Assembly (NCBI RefSeq): GCF_002901845.1
Contig: NZ_PPQE01000025.1
Location: 947,686-1,011,685, forward strand
Length of the DNA: 64,000 bases
Source of the DNA: Staphylococcus hominis subsp. hominis
Lineage (GTDB): Bacteria; Bacillota; Bacilli; Staphylococcales; Staphylococcaceae
Direction of reading: 5' to 3'
The notes under the pieces were generated by a model that was given only the letters and a program-made list of their open reading frames with translations, was not told the origin of the DNA and ran no database searches. Below are positions 9,666 through 19,562 of the stretch, piece after piece (position 1 is the first letter of the stretch; each line of letters starts with the position of its first letter). Position numbers and translations under genes: made by a program.

Positions 9666-12302
9666 CTATTTCGCATCATACCAAGTAGGACCATAATTAG
9701 AGTCTACTTTTAATGGAACATCTAAGTCTAATGCATGCTCCATTATATCTTCAACAAATAAACTAAATTCTTCAACTTCAGACTTAGGCACTTCAAATAT
9801 TAATTCATCGTGTACTTGTAAAAGTAATTTAGCTTTGTAAGACGTATGTTGAACTTGCTTATCAAATTCCACCATAGCAAGTTTAATAATATCGGCTGCA
9901 CTTCCTTGAATTGGAGTGTTCATTGCTGTACGTTCCGCAAAACCTCTTAAATTAAAATTACGACTAGTGATGTCAGGAATATAACGTCTACGATGCAATA
10001 ATGTTTCAACATAGCCATTTGCTTTAGCATCCTTTACAATGTCACTCATATATTGCTTAACTCCAGGGAAACTTGCTAAATAATCATCAATAAATATTTT
10101 TGCCTCTTTACGTGTTATATTTAAGCTTTGACTTAAGCCATAATCACTAATACCATAAACGATTCCAAAATTTACAGCTTTGGCTTGTCTACGCATTAAA
10201 TCAGTGACTTCCTCCGCTTCAACACCAAATACTTTTCGTGCTGTAGCAGTATGAATGTCCTGTCCATGAATGAATGCTTCTTTTAAACTGTCATCTTGTG
10301 TAATATGCGCTAAGACACGTAATTCAATTTGAGAATAATCTGCAGATAAAATAACACTGTCTTCAGATGAAGGTTTAAATGCTTTACGTATTTTACGCCC
10401 TTCTTCAAGTCGAATAGGTATATTTTGTAAATTAGGATCAACTGAAGATAATCGTCCAGTTTGTGCTAATGTTTGATTAAAACGAGTGTGTATATGCTTA
10501 TCATTACTAATGACTTTTTGTAAACCTTCCACATAAGTAGATTGTAATTTAGCTAATTGACGATATTCCAAAATATCATTAATGATAGGATGTTCATTCT
10601 GTAACTGTTCTAAAACATCGACTGCTGTAGAATAACCAGTTTTTGTTTTTTTAATGACAGGTAGTTTTAATGTTTCAAATAAAACCACACCGAGTTGTTT
10701 AGGTGAATTAATGTTAAATTCTTCACCTGCTGCGTCATGAATACGTTGAACTAACAATTCTAACTTCTCTTGTAATTCTTGTTGCATGTGTTGTAAATCA
10801 TTTACATCTGTATAAATACCAATTTCTTCCATTTTACTTAAAATACGTGCTAGCGGAAGTTCTAAATCTTTTAGTAAATTCATTTGTTGATGTGATTCTA
10901 GTTCTTTTTCCATTAACGGTTTAACAGCATCAATAGATTTAGTAATAGATGCAATATGCGTATTTAAAATTTCAGTATCAGGAACATGTCGCTTTTTACC
11001 TTTCCCATAAATAGAGACATCTTCTTTAACATACGTTTGATGATAATTTGTTACAACCGAATAGACATCATCAATCGTTCGTGATGGATCAATAATGTAG
11101 CTTGCTAACATCGCATCAAAAACGATATTTTGAATGTTGATATTTAATCTGTGTGCTATAACAAATGTTTTCTTTGCATCATAAACTACCTTTTTAGAAT
11201 TTTCATTTTCTAACCATTTAATAAGTTCTGGATAATCTTTAATATTATCTGCATCAACTACGATATAACGTTCTTTATCATAAAATCCAAACTTTAAAAT
11301 ATCATCTTTTAAATAATTAGAACCATCTATTTCGAAATGAATCACTGCTTCATCAAGATGATTAAAATCAACATATTCAAAAGTAGGCAAAATATCAAAA
11401 GAAACTTGTTTTTGTTCTTGCTCAAACTCAGATGCTTTATTATCTATATCTGCTAATAATTGTTTAAATTCTAATTTCTTAAAAAGTTCAATTTTTTCAT
11501 GATTATCGTTGATATCACTTAATTTAGTATCATTTAAAGTGACTTCTATTGGACTATAGCGATTAATTGTAGCAAGCTCTTTACTCATTAATGCATCTTC
11601 ATGACTAAGTTCGAGCTTTTCTTTTAATTTTTTACCAGATACTTTATCAATATTCTCATAGACACCTTCTACAGAATCAAATTGATTTAAAAGTTTAATT
11701 GCTGTTTTTTCTCCTACTCCAGCTACACCGGGTATATTGTCTGAACTATCTCCCATTAAACCTTTCATATCAATAATTTGTATTGGTTTTAAACCATTAT
11801 ATTTTTCTGCTATAAATTCTGGAGTATAGTGATCAACGTCTGTGACCCCTTTTTTAGTATAATAAATAGTCACATTTTGAGTTGCTAACTGTGTTAAGTC
11901 TCTATCTCCAGTTACAATAATAGTTTCAAAATCATTTTGATCTGCTTCTTTACTTAGCGTACCAATAATGTCATCTGCTTCGTAGTTTTCTAATTCATAA
12001 TGTTTAATATGATAAGCATCTAACAATTGTCGAATATAGGGAAATTGTTCGCTTAATTCGGGTGGTGTTTTTTGACGTCCACCTTTGTATTCACTATATT
12101 TAGAATGTCTAAAAGTAGTCTTACCTGCGTCAAAGGCTACTAAGAAATGTGTAGGTTGTTCTTCTCTGATAATTTTTTCGAGTAATTTGGCGAACCCAAG
12201 AATCGCATTTGTATGAATCCCTGCTTTATTAGATAAAAGTGGCAATGCGTAAAAAGCTCTAAAACTTAAACTATTGCCATCTATCAATACTAATTTATTC
12301 AA
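9666..12302 (-). CDS. polA: DNA polymerase I
   Basis: PolA fills gaps in excision repair and removes primers of Okazaki fragments. The 878 residues show an N-terminal 5'-3' nuclease (about 1-290, with many acidic metal sites), a central exonuclease-like fold, and the C-terminal family A polymerase with motif A around YSQIELR and motif C at His831-Asp832-Glu833. The middle domain lacks the Asp-x-Glu proofreading pair where expected (HFEIDG), as in other Gram-positive Pol I enzymes, so it probably has no 3'-5' proofreading. The start is TTG (12302), eight bases after GGAGG, with no suitable ATG nearby. Confidence 0.96.
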   Translation of the reverse strand: MNKLVLIDGNSLSFRAFYALPLLSNKAGIHTNAILGFAKLLEKIIREEQPTHFLVAFDAGKTTFRHSKYSEYKGGRQKTPPELSEQFPYIRQLLDAYHIKHYELENYEADDIIGTLSKEADQNDFETIIVTGDRDLTQLATQNVTIYYTKKGVTDVDHYTPEFIAEKYNGLKPIQIIDMKGLMGDSSDNIPGVAGVGEKTAIKLLNQFDSVEGVYENIDKVSGKKLKEKLELSHEDALMSKELATINRYSPIEVTLNDTKLSDINDNHEKIELFKKLEFKQLLADIDNKASEFEQEQKQVSFDILPTFEYVDFNHLDEAVIHFEIDGSNYLKDDILKFGFYDKERYIVVDADNIKDYPELIKWLENENSKKVVYDAKKTFVIAHRLNINIQNIVFDAMLASYIIDPSRTIDDVYSVVTNYHQTYVKEDVSIYGKGKKRHVPDTEILNTHIASITKSIDAVKPLMEKELESHQQMNLLKDLELPLARILSKMEEIGIYTDVNDLQHMQQELQEKLELLVQRIHDAAGEEFNINSPKQLGVVLFETLKLPVIKKTKTGYSTAVDVLEQLQNEHPIINDILEYRQLAKLQSTYVEGLQKVISNDKHIHTRFNQTLAQTGRLSSVDPNLQNIPIRLEEGRKIRKAFKPSSEDSVILSADYSQIELRVLAHITQDDSLKEAFIHGQDIHTATARKVFGVEAEEVTDLMRRQAKAVNFGIVYGISDYGLSQSLNITRKEAKIFIDDYLASFPGVKQYMSDIVKDAKANGYVETLLHRRRYIPDITSRNFNLRGFAERTAMNTPIQGSAADIIKLAMVEFDKQVQHTSYKAKLLLQVHDELIFEVPKSEVEEFSLFVEDIMEHALDLDVPLKVDSNYGPTWYDAK

Positions 12303-12385
12303 ATTTTAAACCTCCAGAATGAGTTTAATTATATTTTAGCATAAACCTTTGGTCATAACGACTGAACGATATTTTACGAATTTCA

Positions 12386-12478
12386 AAAAATAAAGTCCTA
12401 CAAGTTTAGGTCCTTTTAAAATTCTAAAAACATAAAAAAGTATTTTAAAGTGTGGATGACCTAAAATTGTAGGACAAA
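12386..12478 (-). terminator. Long-stem terminator after phoR
   Basis: GTCCTACAAGTTTAGGTC (12395-12412) and GACCTAAAATTGTAGGAC (12458-12475) form an 18-base stem with one mismatch and a 45-base loop. On the minus strand the stem is followed by CTTTATTTTTTG, so it can end the phoPR transcript before polA. The arms are longer than those of the other terminators here. Confidence 0.65.
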
Positions 12479-12482
12479 ATAG

Positions 12483-14180
12483 TTATTCGATTTTATCTAT
12501 AAATGAGACTCTAAATAGCGATCCTTTATTCAGTTCACTTTCGACCATAATTGTACCGTGAAGTGCTTCTACAATATGTTTTGTAATCGATAATCCTAAA
12601 CCTGTTCCACCAGAGTCACGACTTCTTGCTTTATCTACTCTATAAAATCTCTCAAAAATATGCTTTTGATCTTTTTTGTCTATCCCAATGCCATAATCTT
12701 GGATTTCTAGATTAACTTTTATATCTTCTCTGTAAACTCTAACAATAACTTTATTATTTTCGTACGAATAGTTAATGGCATTTGAAAGTAAATTTGTGAT
12801 AACTTGAGACAACTTTCCTTCATGCGCTTCAATAATAACATCATTTTCTATTTCAGATTTAATAGCGATGTTTTTATACTTAGCTTGAGTTTGTAGATTA
12901 TGGATTGTATTATGTGCTAAATCTGAAAGATTAACATAAGTAGTCTCAATCTCAGTTTGTTGTTCAATATGAGATAAATCTAATAAATCCATGACAAGTG
13001 ATTCTATACGATTTGATTCTTTTAAAATAATATTTAAAAACACCTCAAGAGATTGTTCATCATTCTTTGCACCTTCAATTAAGGTTTCTGCAAATCCTTT
13101 AATTGAAGTAATTGGAGTTTTAAGTTCATGTGAAACATTTGCAACAAACTCACGTCTCAAATTTTCTAATTTTTTTAAATTAGTGATATCATGTAATACT
13201 ACAACCATACCTTGAAGTTTCTTTTTTGCTTTACTTAAGATGGGAATACAAGAAACATCAAAATATTTTTGATGAACATCATTAATGTATAACTCAATTT
13301 GTTCATGCAACGGTTTTTCAGTTTTAAAGCTTTCAATAACAAGATGTTGAATTTCTTTATCTAAATGTACAGTATAATCTTTATTTTCGACTTTACTATC
13401 TGGTTTGAATACCTCGTAATAAGCATGGTTTGCAATAACAATTTCACCTTGCTTATCTATCATTAATACCGAGCTAGGAATATTTTCTAATGTTGTTTTA
13501 AGACGATTAGATTGCATTTTTTGTTTATTATTTAATTTTTGCAATCGTCTTGCTAAATCATTGGTAGTGACAAATAATGCTTTTGTTTCTTTCACATTAC
13601 TTTCAGGTACTCTAACATGATAATATCCATCTGCAATTAAAGATGTCGCATAAGTAACTTCGTTGATTGGTCTTATATAGGTGCGATTAATGCTTCTTAC
13701 AGCTAAATAAATAGCAATTAACACGATGATTCCAATTAATGATAAGTACTTCCACATATTTTTTTGTAAATCTAAAATTTCAGTATTAATACCACTTATG
13801 TATATTGTTTTATTACTTACAGTATTTTTAAATGTGTAATCCACTTTATCCTTATTTTTATGATATATAATATTCGAAGGATTAGCTGCATTATCAATAG
13901 TATGATTAATTTGATGTTGATTACCAGTTTGATATAACACATGTCCATTTTCAGAAATTTCAACAACCAAGTTTTGATTTTGTGCTATACGCTGAATGTC
14001 TGCTTGTTTATTTCGATTATTTAAATTTACGATATTTTCTGATAGATGATTTAATTCTCTAGTTTGAGTATCTGATAATATTTGATAAATCGTATGATGA
14101 AGAATTGCACCTAAACCTATAAAACTAATAATTGTTATTGTACATAGTAGAAGTAATAATCTATGATGAAATTTAATCAT
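12483..14180 (-). CDS. phoR: Phosphate-responsive sensor kinase PhoR
   Basis: PhoR is the membrane histidine kinase of the phosphate-starvation system. The 565 residues comprise TM1 (8-30), an external domain (about 31-144), TM2 (145-163), HAMP (about 165-217), PAS (about 230-335), the HisKA segment with phospho-acceptor His351 in ANVSHELKTP, and the ATPase with NLLSNAINYS, DYGIGI and GGTGLGL. Its ATG overlaps the phoP stop codon by one base (TAATG), so the two are translationally coupled. Confidence 0.93.
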   Translation of the reverse strand: MIKFHHRLLLLLCTITIISFIGLGAILHHTIYQILSDTQTRELNHLSENIVNLNNRNKQADIQRIAQNQNLVVEISENGHVLYQTGNQHQINHTIDNAANPSNIIYHKNKDKVDYTFKNTVSNKTIYISGINTEILDLQKNMWKYLSLIGIIVLIAIYLAVRSINRTYIRPINEVTYATSLIADGYYHVRVPESNVKETKALFVTTNDLARRLQKLNNKQKMQSNRLKTTLENIPSSVLMIDKQGEIVIANHAYYEVFKPDSKVENKDYTVHLDKEIQHLVIESFKTEKPLHEQIELYINDVHQKYFDVSCIPILSKAKKKLQGMVVVLHDITNLKKLENLRREFVANVSHELKTPITSIKGFAETLIEGAKNDEQSLEVFLNIILKESNRIESLVMDLLDLSHIEQQTEIETTYVNLSDLAHNTIHNLQTQAKYKNIAIKSEIENDVIIEAHEGKLSQVITNLLSNAINYSYENNKVIVRVYREDIKVNLEIQDYGIGIDKKDQKHIFERFYRVDKARSRDSGGTGLGLSITKHIVEALHGTIMVESELNKGSLFRVSFIDKIE

Positions 14181-14890
14181 TAAGCTTTAGGTCTTTCTAA
14201 TTTATAACCCAATCCACGCACTGTTTTTATCAACTTAGGTTGTTTAGGATTTTCTTCTAATTTATCTCTTAAATGACTAATATGAACATCTACAATTCTT
14301 GAATCTCCTGCAAACTCGTAATTCCACACTGAATTTAACATATGTTCTCTAGTAATTACGCGTCCTTGACGTTCAATAAGATAAAGTAGTAACTCAAATT
14401 CTTTAGGTGTAAGTTCAAGCAAGGTATCATCTCTATAGACTTCAAAGAATTCAGGACGAATTCTAATATTATCAATTACAATATCTTCATCATCCACGTC
14501 ATCTTTTACGACTTCATTAGCAATTTTAGAGCGTCTTAAAATAGCTTTTACTCTCGCTACAACTTCTCTTGGAGAGAATGGTTTAGTCATGTAATCATCA
14601 GCACCTAATTCTAAGCCTAACACACGATCAAACTCATCATCTTTAGCTGTTAACATTAAAATAGGTACAAGATTTTTATCAGATCGAATCGTTTTACATA
14701 CTTCTATTCCATCTTTTTTGGGTAACATGACATCTAATACAATCAGTTCAGGTTTAACCTCTTTAACTTTTTTGAGTGCTTCTTCACCATCATACGCTAC
14801 ATCTACAATATAACCTGCTGTTTCTAAGTTATATTTTAGTAACGTTACTATTGATTGCTCGTCATCAACCACTAATACTTTTTGTGACAT
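14180..14890 (-). CDS. phoP: Phosphate-responsive response regulator PhoP
   Basis: PhoP is an OmpR-family regulator that activates phosphate-acquisition genes after phosphorylation by PhoR. The 236 residues have a receiver domain with acidic pocket VVDDE (7-11) and phospho-acceptor Asp53 in LDVMLPKKDG, followed by a winged-helix DNA-binding domain with LTPKEFELL and the DVHISHLRDKL recognition region. The ATG follows AGGGAGGC. Upstream, repeated TTAACA/TTAAGT hexamers hint at self-regulation. Confidence 0.93.
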   Translation of the reverse strand: MSQKVLVVDDEQSIVTLLKYNLETAGYIVDVAYDGEEALKKVKEVKPELIVLDVMLPKKDGIEVCKTIRSDKNLVPILMLTAKDDEFDRVLGLELGADDYMTKPFSPREVVARVKAILRRSKIANEVVKDDVDDEDIVIDNIRIRPEFFEVYRDDTLLELTPKEFELLLYLIERQGRVITREHMLNSVWNYEFAGDSRIVDVHISHLRDKLEENPKQPKLIKTVRGLGYKLERPKA

Positions 14891-14981
14891 GATTTGCCTC
14901 CCTAAATAGAATTAACAATTTCAATTTTATTATAACTGAAATTTAAATAAAAATAACATACAACATATTGAATTTACATAA

Positions 14982-15030
14982 ACTTAACATTTACTTAATA
15001 TTTTCTATTTGTTAAGGATATTTTTGTTAA
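14982..15030 (-). promoter_or_regulatory. PhoP-box-like repeats upstream of phoP
   Basis: On the minus strand TTAAGT-AAATG-TTAAGT (14982-14998) gives two hexamers 11 bases apart, the spacing of PhoP half-sites in Bacillus. Two TTAACA hexamers (15010-15015, 15025-15030) lie further up, 15 bases apart. They are 90-140 bases before phoP. The match to the PhoP half-site is partial in this AT-rich sequence. Confidence 0.35.
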
Positions 15031-15060
15031 TCTTGCTATGATATTTATTAATAATGAACA

Positions 15061-15103
15061 AAAAAACAGTCTAAGACATCAAAATCCATCTTAGACTGTT
15101 TTA
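15061..15103 (-). terminator. citZ-icd terminator
   Basis: ACAGTCTAAGA and TCTTAGACTGT form a perfect 11-base stem followed on the minus strand by TTTTTTT, just after the icd stop. Confidence 0.85.
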
Positions 15104-15121
15104 TCAAAATAAATATTATAT

Positions 15122-16393
15122 TTATTTTAAGTTTTTAATAAGTTCATCGGCAAATTCTGAAGTTGATACTTCAGTAGCCCCGTCCATTAAACGAGCAAAA
15201 TCATATGTTACAATTTTAGAAGCAATTGTAGCTTCAATAGCATCAGTAATTTTATCAGCCGCTTCTTGCCATCCTAAATGTTCTAACATTAATACAGAAC
15301 TTAATAATTCAGATGATGGATTCACTTTATTTAAGTTAGCATACTTTGGTGCTGTACCATGTGTTGCTTCAAAAATAGCATGCCCTGTCTCATAGTTAAT
15401 ATTAGCACCAGGAGCAATACCGATTCCTCCTACTTGTGCAGCAAGTGCATCTGAGATATAGTCGCCATTTAAGTTCATTGTAGCTACTACATCATGTTCT
15501 GCTGGACGTGTTAAAATTTGTTGTAAGAAAATATCTGCTATTGAATCTTTAATAATAATTTTACCATCTTTTTCAGCTTTTTGTTGTGCGTCATTTGCAG
15601 CATCTTTACCATCTTTTTCAGCAATTTCATCATATTGTTGCCAAGTAAATACTTTATCAGAAAATTCATTATGAGCTAAATCATAACCCCATTGTTTAAA
15701 TGATCCTTCTGTAAACTTCATAATATTACCTTTGTGAACTAATGTTACTGATTTACGATTATTATCAATTGCATATTGAATAGCAGATCTTACTAAACGT
15801 TCAGTCCCTTCTTTAGAAACTGGTTTAATACCAATACCAGAAGTTTCGGGAAAACGAATATTTGTAGCACCCATTTCATTTTGTAAGAAGTCAATAACTT
15901 TTTTAACTTCTTCTGTTCCTTCTTTAAATTCAATTCCTGCATAAATATCCTCAGTATTTTCACGGAAGATAACCATATCAACATCTTGAGGACGTTTAAC
16001 TGGTGAAGGTACACCTTTAAACCAACGTACTGGACGAAGACAAGTAAATAAATCTAGTTCTTGTCTTAATGCTACATTTAAAGAACGAATGCCTCCGCCA
16101 ATTGGTGTAGTTAATGGTCCTTTAATTGCGATTAAGTATTCTTTGATAGTATCTAAAGTTTCTTGTGGTAACCATTCACCAGTTTCATCGTACGCTTTTT
16201 GACCAGCTAATACCTCTTTCCACTCAATACGCTTTTCACCGTTATATGCTTTTTCAACCGCCGCATCAACAACACGACTAGCTGCTTTCCAAATATCAGG
16301 ACCGATACCATCCCCAATAATAAATGGAATAATTGGTTCATTAGGTACATTTAATAATTCATCATTTGCTCTAGTAATTTTTTCAGCTGCCAT
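15122..16393 (-). CDS. icd: Isocitrate dehydrogenase (NADP)
   Basis: Icd oxidises and decarboxylates isocitrate to 2-oxoglutarate in the TCA cycle, with NADP. The 423 residues begin [10 protein letters not shown] and contain the substrate loop [12 protein letters not shown], with Ser104 at the position phosphorylated in enteric enzymes, and the conserved metal/substrate region [11 protein letters not shown] chose the ATG at 16393 because GGAGGC sits at the right distance; an in-frame upstream start would add five residues only. It follows citZ by 35 bases and is almost certainly co-transcribed with it. Confidence 0.96.
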   Translation of the reverse strand: MAAEKITRANDELLNVPNEPIIPFIIGDGIGPDIWKAASRVVDAAVEKAYNGEKRIEWKEVLAGQKAYDETGEWLPQETLDTIKEYLIAIKGPLTTPIGGGIRSLNVALRQELDLFTCLRPVRWFKGVPSPVKRPQDVDMVIFRENTEDIYAGIEFKEGTEEVKKVIDFLQNEMGATNIRFPETSGIGIKPVSKEGTERLVRSAIQYAIDNNRKSVTLVHKGNIMKFTEGSFKQWGYDLAHNEFSDKVFTWQQYDEIAEKDGKDAANDAQQKAEKDGKIIIKDSIADIFLQQILTRPAEHDVVATMNLNGDYISDALAAQVGGIGIAPGANINYETGHAIFEATHGTAPKYANLNKVNPSSELLSSVLMLEHLGWQEAADKITDAIEATIASKIVTYDFARLMDGATEVSTSEFADELIKNLK

Positions 16394-16428
16394 TATAAAA
16401 GCCTCCATAAATTAAATTTTAAAATATT

Positions 16429-17547
16429 TTATCTTTCTTCAACTGGTACATATTTACGATTTGTTTCTCCAACATATTTTGCACGCGGACGAATAATTCG
16501 ATTATCACGATATTGTTCTAAAATATGCGCGGTCCATCCTGCAGTACGACTCACAGCAAAGATAGGTGTAAAAATATCGTGTGGAATTTCCATACTATGA
16601 TAAACAGTTGCACTAAAGAAGTCTACATTTGGAATTAAGCCTTTTTCATCGTGCATACGCTTTTCAATTGCAAGAGAAATTTCATATAATTCGTTATGTC
16701 CGGTTTCAGAAGTTATTTTTCGACTCATTTCTTTTAAGTACTTAGCACGTGGATCTCCCTCTTTATATACTCGATGACCGAATCCCATGATTTTTTCTTT
16801 GTTAGCAAGTTTCTTATCTAAATAATTATCTACTTCATCAAGTGATTTAACTTCTGATAACATTTTCATTACTTGTTCATTTGCTCCACCATGTAAAGGC
16901 CCTTTTAATGAACCAATTGCTGCTACAATACCTGAATACATATCAGATAGAGATGATACTGCACATCTTGCTGTAAATGCTGAAGCATTGAGTTCATGAT
17001 CGGCATGTAATATTAAAGCTTTATTAAAAGCTTCAACTTCAGTATCAGATGGCAATTCCCCTTTTAACATATACAAGAAGTTTGCTGCATAGCTTAAATC
17101 AGAGTTAGGCTTAACAGGTTCCTTTCCTTCTCGTACGCGTGAAAACGCTGTAACTAATGATGCAATCTTTGCTTGGATACGAATAGCTCGATCTTTTCGA
17201 CTTTCATCTGTTTCCTCTTCAGCATCTGGATCAAAGTGTGCAATATAAGAAACAGAGGTACGTAATGCAGTCATTGGATGTACATCATCTGTAGCATATT
17301 CTTCAAAATGCTTATATACCCTTGGATTTAATGTCATATATTGTTTTAGTTTCTCTTTTAATTCTTCAAGTTCTTCTTGTGTTGGTAATCTATAATTCCA
17401 TAATAAGAACATGATTTCTTCAAATTGAGCATTTTCAGCTAAATCATCAATATCATATCCTGAATAAGTTAATTGACTATCAATAATTGAACTGATTTTA
17501 GTTTCTGCTGCGATAACCCCTTCTAAACCTTTTTGTAATTCTGCCAT
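16429..17547 (-). CDS. citZ: Citrate synthase
   Basis: CitZ condenses oxaloacetate with acetyl-CoA, the entry step of the TCA cycle. The 372 residues start MAELQKGLEG (ATG at 17547, after AAAGGGGAA). They contain the conserved HADHELNASAF and GFGHRVYKEGDPRA segments with the active-site histidines, and EKRMHDEKGL near the C-terminus. It is the first gene of citZ-icd; no mdh follows here. A good promoter lies at 17594-17622. Confidence 0.96.
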   Translation of the reverse strand: MAELQKGLEGVIAAETKISSIIDSQLTYSGYDIDDLAENAQFEEIMFLLWNYRLPTQEELEELKEKLKQYMTLNPRVYKHFEEYATDDVHPMTALRTSVSYIAHFDPDAEEETDESRKDRAIRIQAKIASLVTAFSRVREGKEPVKPNSDLSYAANFLYMLKGELPSDTEVEAFNKALILHADHELNASAFTARCAVSSLSDMYSGIVAAIGSLKGPLHGGANEQVMKMLSEVKSLDEVDNYLDKKLANKEKIMGFGHRVYKEGDPRAKYLKEMSRKITSETGHNELYEISLAIEKRMHDEKGLIPNVDFFSATVYHSMEIPHDIFTPIFAVSRTAGWTAHILEQYRDNRIIRPRAKYVGETNRKYVPVEER

Positions 17548-17895
17548 AAGTAATTCCCCTTTTCTTTTACATAATGTAATGGCTTTCATAAATAGTATAT
17601 CTAAAATTATAAGTTTTGTGAATCATGATATATGTGGTTTAAATTTTCATTGGTAAATTATTTATATATTAATTTTAATTATAATGATTATAAAAATTGT
17701 TATAAAGCTATTTATAAGAATTAAGACAAGGTTGACTTATGTGAAAATAATGAATATTTTAATTATTTATCAATAATGATTATCTTTTATTAACTCAATG
17801 TTAATAAAATTTTTAGAAAAAATTTAGAAAAATAATTGTCGAATTTAATATATAAGTGCATAATTAATATTAATTAAATGTAAGGGAGTTGTCTT
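17548..17895. other. Intergenic region between divergent citZ and cycA
   Basis: This 348-base AT-rich stretch separates the divergent starts. It holds the citZ promoter near 17594-17622. A possible plus-strand -35 (TTGACT, 17732) could serve cycA, but it has only a weak -10. I see no coding remnant, cre site or terminator. Confidence 0.5.
17594..17622 (-). promoter_or_regulatory. citZ promoter
   Basis: TTCACA (17617-17622) and TATACT (17594-17599) are separated by 17 bases on the minus strand, about 45 bases before the citZ start codon. Confidence 0.55.
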
Positions 17896-19248
17896 ATGGC
17901 AGAAGAAAAATTACAAAGAGGATTAAGTAATCGTCATGTACAATTGATTGCTCTTGGTGGCGCTATCGGAACTGGATTATTCTTAGGTGCAGGTCAAACT
18001 ATAGCTATGACTGGACCTTCTATTCTATTAACCTATATCATTATTGGATTCATGCTATTTATGTTTATGAGAGGCCTTGGAGAAATCATTATTCAAAATA
18101 CTCGTTTTAAATCATTTGCTGATGTAACAAACGAGTATATTGGACCATTTGCAGGATTCGTTACTGGATGGACATATTGGTTATGCTGGATTATAACGGG
18201 AATGGCAGAAGTAACTGCAGTTGCCAAATATGTTAGTTTCTGGTTTCCAACTATACCAAACTGGATTACTGCTTTATTTTGCGTATTAATATTAATGGTT
18301 TTTAACTTATTAAGTGCAAAATTATTTGGAGAATTAGAATTCTGGTTTGCTATTATTAAAATTATAACTATTATAGCTTTAATCGTCATTGGTGCAATAA
18401 TGATTTTATTTGCTTATAAAACTCAATTTGGACATGCAAGTTTAACTAATCTTTATAAACATGGTATTTTTACCAATGGAACTTCTGGTTTCTTTATGTC
18501 TTTCCAAATGGCTTTATTCTCATTTGTTGGTATTGAAATGATTGGGGTAACTGCTGGTGAAACTAAAAATCCAGAAAAAACAATACCTAAAGCTATAGAT
18601 GCAGTACCGATTAGAATTTTAATTTTCTATGTAGGTGCTTTAGCAGTCATTATGTCTATTATTCCTTGGGACAAAGTGGATCCAAATGAGAGCCCATTTG
18701 TTAGATTGTTCTCATTAATTGGTATTCCATTTACAGCTGGATTAATTAACTTTGTAGTTTTAACTGCTGCTGCTTCATCTTGTAATAGTGGTATCTTCTC
18801 AAATAGTCGTATGTTATTTGGATTATCTGAACAAAAACAAGCGCCTTCTATATTTAAAAGTACTAACAAGCAAGGTGTACCACATATCGCAATTATTGTA
18901 TCATCTGCGTTATTATTGGTGACAGCATTATTAAACTATATTTTTCCAAATGCAACGCTAGTATTTACATATGTTACAACAATTTCAACAGTATTATTTA
19001 TTATCGTGTGGGCTTTAATTATTTGGGCTTATATTAATTATCATAGAAAAAATCCTGAATTACATAAAAAAGCAAAATTCAAACTTCCTGGTGGAAAATA
19101 TATGGCCTATATTATTTTAGCATTCTTCTTATTTGTGTTTTGTTTACTATTTGTAAATGCAACAACAAGAAACGCTATTTTCTTAACACCTATTTGGTTT
19201 ATTATTTTAGGTATTATGTATTTAAGATATAAAAAAGTAGCAAAATAA
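17896..19248 (+). CDS. cycA: Amino acid permease, serine/alanine/glycine type (CycA-like)
   Basis: This APC-superfamily transporter of 450 residues has about 12 membrane helices. It carries the GGAIGTGLFLGAG signature in helix 1 and GVTAGETKNPEKTIP in the loop after helix 6. In staphylococci the permease at this place, between citZ and pyk, is CycA, which imports D-serine, D-alanine, glycine and D-cycloserine; I assign it by position and family. It is shorter than the LysP-type paralogue at the start of the window. The ATG follows AAGGGAG. Confidence 0.8.
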   Translation: MAEEKLQRGLSNRHVQLIALGGAIGTGLFLGAGQTIAMTGPSILLTYIIIGFMLFMFMRGLGEIIIQNTRFKSFADVTNEYIGPFAGFVTGWTYWLCWIITGMAEVTAVAKYVSFWFPTIPNWITALFCVLILMVFNLLSAKLFGELEFWFAIIKIITIIALIVIGAIMILFAYKTQFGHASLTNLYKHGIFTNGTSGFFMSFQMALFSFVGIEMIGVTAGETKNPEKTIPKAIDAVPIRILIFYVGALAVIMSIIPWDKVDPNESPFVRLFSLIGIPFTAGLINFVVLTAAASSCNSGIFSNSRMLFGLSEQKQAPSIFKSTNKQGVPHIAIIVSSALLLVTALLNYIFPNATLVFTYVTTISTVLFIIVWALIIWAYINYHRKNPELHKKAKFKLPGGKYMAYIILAFFLFVFCLLFVNATTRNAIFLTPIWFIILGIMYLRYKKVAK

Positions 19249-19266
19249 CATTAAAATATCAATATG

Positions 19267-19308
19267 AAAAATGACTGGAACAATTAATAATGTCCCAGTC
19301 ATTTTTAT
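19267..19308 (+). terminator. cycA terminator
   Basis: AAAAATGACTGG and CCAGTCATTTTT form a 12-base stem 18 bases after the cycA stop. The T run follows on the plus strand, and the mirrored structure could also work on the minus strand. Confidence 0.75.
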
Positions 19309-19368
19309 GTTAATGCAGTCGATGTCTGAATTGAAATACTCTTGTAACAAGCTTTTTCAACACTACTA

Positions 19369-19443
19369 TCCCCAACATAGAGATTTTCTTAATGAAAATC
19401 TACGTTCAATGCAAGTTGGGACGACGAATACGGCTCTCTCCCA
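19369..19443. repeat. Staphylococcal dispersed intergenic hairpin repeat
   Basis: CCCCAACATAGAGATTTTC, a short loop, GAAAATC and CAATGCAAGTTGGGACGACG make a nested hairpin. It closely resembles the element scattered through S. aureus intergenic regions (CCCCAACATAGAGAATTTC ... CAATGCAAGTTGGGG), including the trailing GACGACG and CTCCCAC. It lies between the cycA and pyk terminators and is not coding. Confidence 0.65.
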
Positions 19444-19470
19444 CTTTTTTCTAATATGTTTAAATAACAT

Positions 19471-19524
19471 AAAAAAGAGCGAGAATTTTATCCATTAACA
19501 TGTAACGTGGTTATTCCCGCTCTT
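19471..19524 (-). terminator. pfkA-pyk terminator
   Basis: On the minus strand AAGAGCGGGAAT pairs with ATTCTCGCTCTT over a 25-base loop, followed by TTTTTT. It lies just downstream of the pyk stop. Confidence 0.75.
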
Positions 19525-19562
19525 CTAGCTTTCTATTTAAACATACTTATACAATTGTTTAA

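Noticed and set aside
19271..19498. A plus-strand reading frame of 75 codons after cycA
   Set aside because: It spans a terminator, an intergenic hairpin repeat and part of a second terminator, and has no family likeness.
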